Below, piece after piece: positions 4,220 through 7,445 of a stretch of 7,445 bases of DNA (positions are counted from its first letter, which is position 1; every line of letters begins with the position of its first letter). This DNA is from CF-113 sp035308345 (GTDB taxonomy: Bacteria > Chloroflexota > Ktedonobacteria > Ktedonobacterales > Ktedonobacteraceae). The stretch spans positions 1 through 7,445 of the forward strand of contig DATGGW010000255.1 in NCBI GenBank assembly GCA_035308345.1, written 5' to 3'. A program made the position numbers and the translations under genes. Under the pieces are notes generated by a model. That model saw nothing but the letters and a program-made list of their open reading frames with translations. It did not search any database and was not told the DNA's origin.

Positions 4220-4910
4220 CCTGAGCCAGAGGCAGAGGAGCATCTTGATCCTTGTCTGGGGCAAAGGGACTGCCGATATGGCGAAGGACCTCTGCGGGAG
4301 TCTGGGCCAGCGCATGAAAATGCTGTTCCACATCCGTGAGAAGCAGCTCAAACGTGCGACGGTGATTATGGGTCACGACCCGTCGCGAGACACGCCAGAG
4401 CCATTCAATGCGGTTGGCGTCGGGATCATAGGCAAGCGTATACACCAGGTATAAGTGCTCCTGGAACTCGGTGAGCATGCTGCGTACGAGCAGGGAGCCA
4501 GCCGCAGTGTGGGTTTTGAGATTATCGACGATCACGATGGCCACCCGTCCCCGCTGCTTAGAACGAGCCACGGCAGCACGCACTTGCTCACAGAATACAT
4601 CGGCAGTGCGTCCCAGAGCGACCCTCCCATCAAACCAGCCATCACGCCAGTCGACCAGACCAAAGCCATAGACCTTGCGATTATCCCCAGGCGCTTCCAC
4701 CAGGCGTTGCCCACGTCGACCCTTGCGAGACCAGACGCGCGTCAGCGTCGGGTGAAAGGCCACCTGTATCTCATCTTGCAGATAGAGATCAGCGCGTGGC
4801 ACAAGTGCGAGCAACGCTGGCAGGTCGGCGGGAAGCTGACTCCACAGATCAGCCTCGACCAGGTCATGAACGGGTAGAGGTTCGGGTGTTGTGGCACCGG
4901 CTAACAGCAC
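4212..4910 (-). CDS. IS-B transposase OrfB (DDE catalytic part)
   Basis: This is the DDE_3-type catalytic half. Numbering from the GTG at 4910, the first Asp is residue 46 (DLYLQDEIQVAFHP), the second is 129 (VAIVIVDNLKTH) and the Glu is 169 (YDPDANRIEWLWR), with 39 residues between the last two. The IEWLW motif is characteristic of IS630. The frame is open upstream of the GTG to a TGA at 4950-4952, and the residues RLRVEVLLAGA just before and after the GTG continue naturally from OrfA, so it is most likely made only as a frameshift fusion, although GTG 4910 has GGTAGAGG upstream. All catalytic residues are present, so the element looks competent. Confidence 0.82.
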   Translation of the reverse strand: MLLAGATTPEPLPVHDLVEADLWSQLPADLPALLALVPRADLYLQDEIQVAFHPTLTRVWSRKGRRGQRLVEAPGDNRKVYGFGLVDWRDGWFDGRVALGRTADVFCEQVRAAVARSKQRGRVAIVIVDNLKTHTAAGSLLVRSMLTEFQEHLYLVYTLAYDPDANRIEWLWRVSRRVVTHNHRRTFELLLTDVEQHFHALAQTPAEVLRHIGSPFAPDKDQDAPLPLAQAA

Positions 4911-4931
4911 CTCTACCCGCAGGCGTTTCCC
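4871..4931 (-). promoter_or_regulatory. -1 frameshift cassette: G-GGA-AAC, 5-nt spacer, 11-bp stem
   Basis: On the minus strand OrfA reads GTG GGA AAC GCC, placing G-GGA-AAC (4931-4925) in the X-XXY-YYZ register. Five bases (4924-4920) follow, then CGGGTAGAGGT (4919-4909), which pairs perfectly with ACCTCTACCCG (4881-4871) across a 27-nt loop that has an inner 4-bp stem of its own. The OrfA stop TAG lies inside the first arm. The shift window is limited to 4949-4916 by the -1 frame TGA (4950-4952) and this TAG. Heptamer, spacer and stem all match known -1 frameshift signals. Confidence 0.8.
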
Positions 4932-5425
4932 ACGTAGTCGGCCTTCTCCTCAGCCTTGTGCCTCAGTGTCCAGATGGGGCGCTTGCAGACGTAGCCATGG
5001 GCATGTAAGTACATGCGCACTGTTTCCTCGGTCACCTGTATCCCTGTCTGCTGGCCCAAGTACGCAGCGAGCGACGCGGTCGTCCAGTTGGCCGTGTCCT
5101 GTCCGACCTCATGCGGATCCACTTCAATGACGCGCAGCAATTCGGCTTCCCATGCTGCCGTGATCCGTCGCTGCCGACCGGGCTGAGTGCGCCGAGGTAC
5201 CGCGTTCAGTCCTCCGGCTACGAAACGGTGAAGCACACGAGCTACCGTGTCCTCACTCCGCAGCACGATGCGAGCAATCTGAGGCACTGTATACTCTTGC
5301 TGGGCCAGCAGAACCATCTGATAGCGTGTCCGGCTTTCCGCATTGGATGTTTCTTCATACCGCTGACGCAGCTCGGCAACGGTTGCTGCGTCCAATTCCG
5401 GTAATGTGAGTGGGGCTGTCATCAT
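4913..5425 (-). CDS. IS-B transposase OrfA (DNA-binding part)
   Basis: This 170-aa product is the N-terminal half of an IS630-type transposase. A helix-turn-helix lies at about residues 46-68 (TVPQIARIVLRSEDTVARVL), followed by PRRTQPGRQRRIT and a second winged-helix segment (TEETVRMYLHAHGY) before RPIWTLRHKAEEKADYVG. The frame extends six codons upstream to a TTG at 5443, but ATG 5425 (or the adjacent ATG 5422) is chosen because AGAAGG lies 6 nt before it. The frame ends CGG-G-TAG at 4913-4915, just before any catalytic residue, so alone it could only bind DNA. Making the enzyme needs a -1 shift at 4925-4931. The fused protein from 5425 would be 404 aa. Confidence 0.8.
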   Translation of the reverse strand: MMTAPLTLPELDAATVAELRQRYEETSNAESRTRYQMVLLAQQEYTVPQIARIVLRSEDTVARVLHRFVAGGLNAVPRRTQPGRQRRITAAWEAELLRVIEVDPHEVGQDTANWTTASLAAYLGQQTGIQVTEETVRMYLHAHGYVCKRPIWTLRHKAEEKADYVGNACG

Positions 5426-5477
5426 TCCCTTCCTTCTCTTCAATCATCTGCTCACTTTTCCCCATTTTACCATTACC

Positions 5478-5501
5478 CCGCCAAATTAACTTGGAAGCAT
5501 T
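5478..5501. repeat. IS-B terminal inverted repeat (transposase 5' side)
   Basis: The reverse complement reads AATGCTTCCAAGTTAATTTG and onward to GGCGG, matching the other end at about 20 of 24 positions. It lies about 50-75 bp upstream of the transposase start. Confidence 0.85.
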
Positions 5502-5503
5502 TA

Positions 5504-5950
5504 GCTCGTAGCGTCATGCCTGAAGAGGTCAGTGGCAGACCTCACATGCAGCCTTTGTATGCCTTCCCTGATGGTTTGCTGTCCATACGCCTGAGTTTTC
5601 TCTGCTGAACGAGAACAATTCTCCTCCTGGATCGATGGTCCAGTCTCAACTGACGGAGCGAAAGAGGATGGCAATGACAGCTCAAAGGGCTTTTTTCTCG
5701 AACGGATGTCCCAAGTGGCCATTACAACAGTAAGCCGAGAATTTAAGCACGCCAGAGACAACACCGAACAATCAAAAACCAGTGGTCGAGAGTTCAAATC
5801 TTCCAGACTCAAAAAGCCCTGACAATTGCCAGCAGAACGCTTGACGCCCCTCACCTCATCCAGGTACAATGACTATGCTTCGCGTTGAGCAGTGGCAGTT
5901 AATCCGTTACGCATCTTCTGCTACACTATTTTACCTGTGGGGAATGAGCG
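5504..5950. other. Intergenic stretch without a convincing gene
   Basis: This is the right flank of IS-B up to the kinase gene, about 447 bp. A 122-codon minus-strand frame (5869-5501) covers most of it, but it starts with TTG, lacks a ribosome binding site, has no recognisable motif, and takes its stop from the IS-B junction, so I do not call it a gene. TTAATC (5899-5904) and TACACT (5922-5927), 17 bp apart, are a weak promoter-like pair upstream of the kinase. Before the IS-B insertion this sequence adjoined the solitary IS-A end. Confidence 0.6.
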
Positions 5951-7445
5951 ATGGTTGATCGTGCTGGTGAGCGCTTTGCCGATTACCGCCTGGTGCGCCG
6001 CCTGGGGGGAGGCACCTTCGGCGATGTGTATTTGAGTGAACACCTCAATGACCAGACTCCGGCGGCTATCAAAATCCTGCAAGCCCGTCTCGTCAACAAC
6101 GAAGACCTCAAAGACTTTATCAACGAGGTTAGTATACTCTTTCGCTTGCAGCATCCCAATATCGTGCCGCTTAAGAATTTCGGTATTGAGCACGATGTCG
6201 CGTTTCTCGTCATGGATTATGCCGCTGGTGGCACGCTGCGCCAGCCCAGGGGCCAGCGCCTGCCCCTCGACGTCGTCGTGTCCTACACCGGCCAGATTGC
6301 TGCCGCCTTGCAGTACGCCCACGACCGCAAACTGATCCACCGCGACGTCAAACCGGATAATCTCCTGCTGGGTTCCACCAACCAGGTCTGGCTGAGCGAT
6401 TTCGGCATCGCCTCCATCGCCCACAGCAGCCGTTCCCTGAATACCCAGGAGGGGGCCGGGACCATCGCGTACATGGCCCCCGAACAAATCATGGGCAAGC
6501 CGCGCCCGGCCAGCGACCAGTACGCGCTGGGCATCATCGTCTACGAGTGGCTCAGCGGCCAGCGCCCCTTTACCGGCACTTCCACCGAGGTCGCCATCCA
6601 ACATACCCAGGCTCCTCCGCCATCCTTGCGCGAGAAGGTCCCCACTCTCTCACCAGCCGTCGAGGAAGTCGTCATGACCGCCCTCGCCAAGGAGCCACAC
6701 CAGCGTTTCGCCAGCGTCCAGGCCTTTGCCAGGGCGTTAGAGCAGGCCAGCCAGCCTGAAGCGCCGGTGCTTCCGCCCATTTCAAATAGGGTAACTCCCG
6801 TTTTGCAAGAACAACCTGCCTCACCGTCACCTGCTAGGTCTACAATAGAACTCGTTTCACACAGTCCAACAGAGCCTGTCGTCCCGCAGACAGACCCACC
6901 TTTCCCGCAGAAGGAGCTGACCAGCACACCGCCAATCTTAGGAACAACCTCTGCACCGGCCAATTTGCTAGGCAGAGTACCTGCAAAGAGAAATAGAACA
7001 TTGATACTTGCAATACTCTTGCTTCTAGTCACAGCAAGCTCAGTTATCGTCTACTTTCCAATCGCTGCCCACAATGCCGCAGAACAGCAAGCTACCGCTA
7101 CCGCTGGGGCTACATTCACGTATAATGAGGCTGTTGCAGCTTCTGGCATCATGTTTGGCTTCAATGCGCAGCGCACAGGCTATAACCCCTACGAGAAAGT
7201 CATTGATCCACACAATGTGTCAGATCTGGTCCAGGATTGGACATCTGCGACGGGAAATTTCGTCTTCTCCTCGCCTGCAGTGGCCAATGGCGTTGTCTAC
7301 GTTGGCTCAAATGACCATAAGCTGTATGCCTTCACTGCTGCCGGCTGCGGACACGCTACCTGTACTCCGCTCTGGACGGCTACTACGGGGGGCGTCATCG
7401 AATCCTCGCCTGCGGTGGTTAATGGCGTTGTCTACGTTGGCTCAA
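5951..7445 (+). CDS. Receptor-like Ser/Thr protein kinase with PQQ-type propeller (3' end missing)
   Basis: The first 498 codons of a PknB-type (Hanks) kinase are present; the gene continues beyond the window. Residues 12-265 are the kinase domain: glycine loop LGGGTFGDVY (18-27), ATP-binding Lys41 (AAIK), probable helix-C Glu59, catalytic loop HRDVKPDN (130-137), DFG (150-152) and APE (176-178), all intact, so it should phosphorylate Ser/Thr. A Pro/Ser/Thr-rich linker (about 266-345) leads to one membrane helix (351-369), and the rest faces outside. There MFGFNAQRTGYNPYE and two 45-residue repeats (SSPAVxNGVVYVGS) start a PQQ-like beta-propeller, probably a ligand or wall sensor. Cys pairs in the CGHATC segment may form a disulfide. 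ATG 5951 is the first start after an in-frame TGA (5945-5947), with GGGGA 7 nt upstream. The four-codon ATG AGC GAT GGT TGA at 5944-5958 overlaps the start. Confidence 0.93.
   Translation, partial: MVDRAGERFADYRLVRRLGGGTFGDVYLSEHLNDQTPAAIKILQARLVNNEDLKDFINEVSILFRLQHPNIVPLKNFGIEHDVAFLVMDYAAGGTLRQPRGQRLPLDVVVSYTGQIAAALQYAHDRKLIHRDVKPDNLLLGSTNQVWLSDFGIASIAHSSRSLNTQEGAGTIAYMAPEQIMGKPRPASDQYALGIIVYEWLSGQRPFTGTSTEVAIQHTQAPPPSLREKVPTLSPAVEEVVMTALAKEPHQRFASVQAFARALEQASQPEAPVLPPISNRVTPVLQEQPASPSPARSTIELVSHSPTEPVVPQTDPPFPQKELTSTPPILGTTSAPANLLGRVPAKRNRTLILAILLLLVTASSVIVYFPIAAHNAAEQQATATAGATFTYNEAVAASGIMFGFNAQRTGYNPYEKVIDPHNVSDLVQDWTSATGNFVFSSPAVANGVVYVGSNDHKLYAFTAAGCGHATCTPLWTATTGGVIESSPAVVNGVVYVGS
7268..7445 (+). 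repeat. In-frame 135-bp propeller repeats
   Basis: Bases 7268-7310 and 7403-7445 match at 40 of 43 positions and lie 135 bp (45 codons) apart. Each codes for SSPAV(A/V)NGVVYVGS, a blade-forming strand of a PQQ-type propeller. The high nucleotide identity suggests recent duplication or gene conversion between blades. The array continues past the window edge. Confidence 0.85.

Larger units (their letters stand above)
4196..5501 (-). mobile_element. IS630-type insertion sequence IS-B (complete)
   Basis: This 1306-bp unit has terminal inverted repeats AATGCTTCCAAG (4196-4207) and CTTGGAAGCATT (5490-5501), perfect over 12 bp and about 20 of 24 overall. TA flanks it at 4194-4195 and 5502-5503. Its transposase runs on the minus strand in two overlapping frames with a full DDE set. 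Ends and protein differ clearly from IS-A, so it is a different subgroup. It was inserted precisely into the TA that borders the solitary IS-A end, so it arrived after that end was in place. Confidence 0.88.

Noticed and set aside
4455..4877. 140-codon plus-strand frame
   Set aside because: Opposite the catalytic half of the IS-B transposase, which has all DDE motifs.
5770..5820. Possible tRNA remnant (GAGAGTTCAAATCTTCC resembles a T-arm)
   Set aside because: The stem has a mismatch and a wobble, no CCA end, and no matching 5' acceptor or anticodon arm upstream.
5501..5869. 122-codon minus-strand frame beside IS-B
   Set aside because: TTG start, no ribosome binding site, no motif, and its stop is formed by the IS-B junction. 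I kept it only as a note on the intergenic stretch.
5885..5927. Strong sigma70-type promoter for the kinase gene
   Set aside because: TTGAGC is 31 bp from TACACT, and the correctly spaced alternative TTAATC matches only half of the consensus; not supportable as a called promoter.
5921..6604. 227-codon minus-strand frame
   Set aside because: Entirely opposite the intact kinase domain, a GC-rich shadow frame.
6541..7032. 163-codon minus-strand frame
   Set aside because: Opposite the end of the kinase domain and its linker; low-complexity Gly/Ser/Cys composition typical of antisense shadow.

Overview
The window looks like a piece of a Ktedonobacteria-type genome (Chloroflexota). That is an inference from gene style only: a Ser/Thr kinase joined through one membrane helix to a PQQ-type beta-propeller, a small 'HVPSGER' protein of a kind I associate with that class, a helix-hairpin-helix protein with an 'LNEDN' module, and dense IS630-type insertion sequences. 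No rRNA, tRNA or CRISPR array was found.

Layout. (1) 2-163: the 3' end of an rve-type integrase/transposase. (2) 212-1279: a complete IS630-type element (called IS-A here) with TA flanks; its transposase is split into two frames joined by an A-AAA-AAG slippery heptamer. (3) 1366-4106: a cargo-like block with an orphan 91-aa gene on the minus strand, then on the plus strand an 82-aa gene, a 165-aa single-domain protein and a 327-aa helix-hairpin-helix protein. The last two share a related C-terminal beta-rich domain and are separated by a very strong hairpin. (4) 4166-4193: a solitary IS-A-type left end in inverted orientation. (5) 4196-5501: a second, unrelated-in-sequence IS630-type element (IS-B) on the minus strand, inserted exactly at the TA beside that solitary end. 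Its transposase is also split, with a textbook -1 frameshift cassette: G-GGA-AAC, a 5-nt spacer and an 11-bp stem. (6) 5504-5950: about 450 bp with no convincing gene. (7) 5951 to the right edge: the N-terminal two thirds or so of a receptor-like Ser/Thr kinase, running off the window.

The most interesting points are two different IS630-type elements that each appear to need -1 ribosomal frameshifting to make the DDE transposase; inverted IS-A left ends with TA flanks at 210 and 4195 that enclose all the cargo genes and would restore a CTAG target if removed together with IS-B; and the pair of proteins that share a domain. Frames, repeats, TA flanks and stems were read directly from the sequence. 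Family names come from motif recognition without a database search, and function for the cargo genes is unknown.
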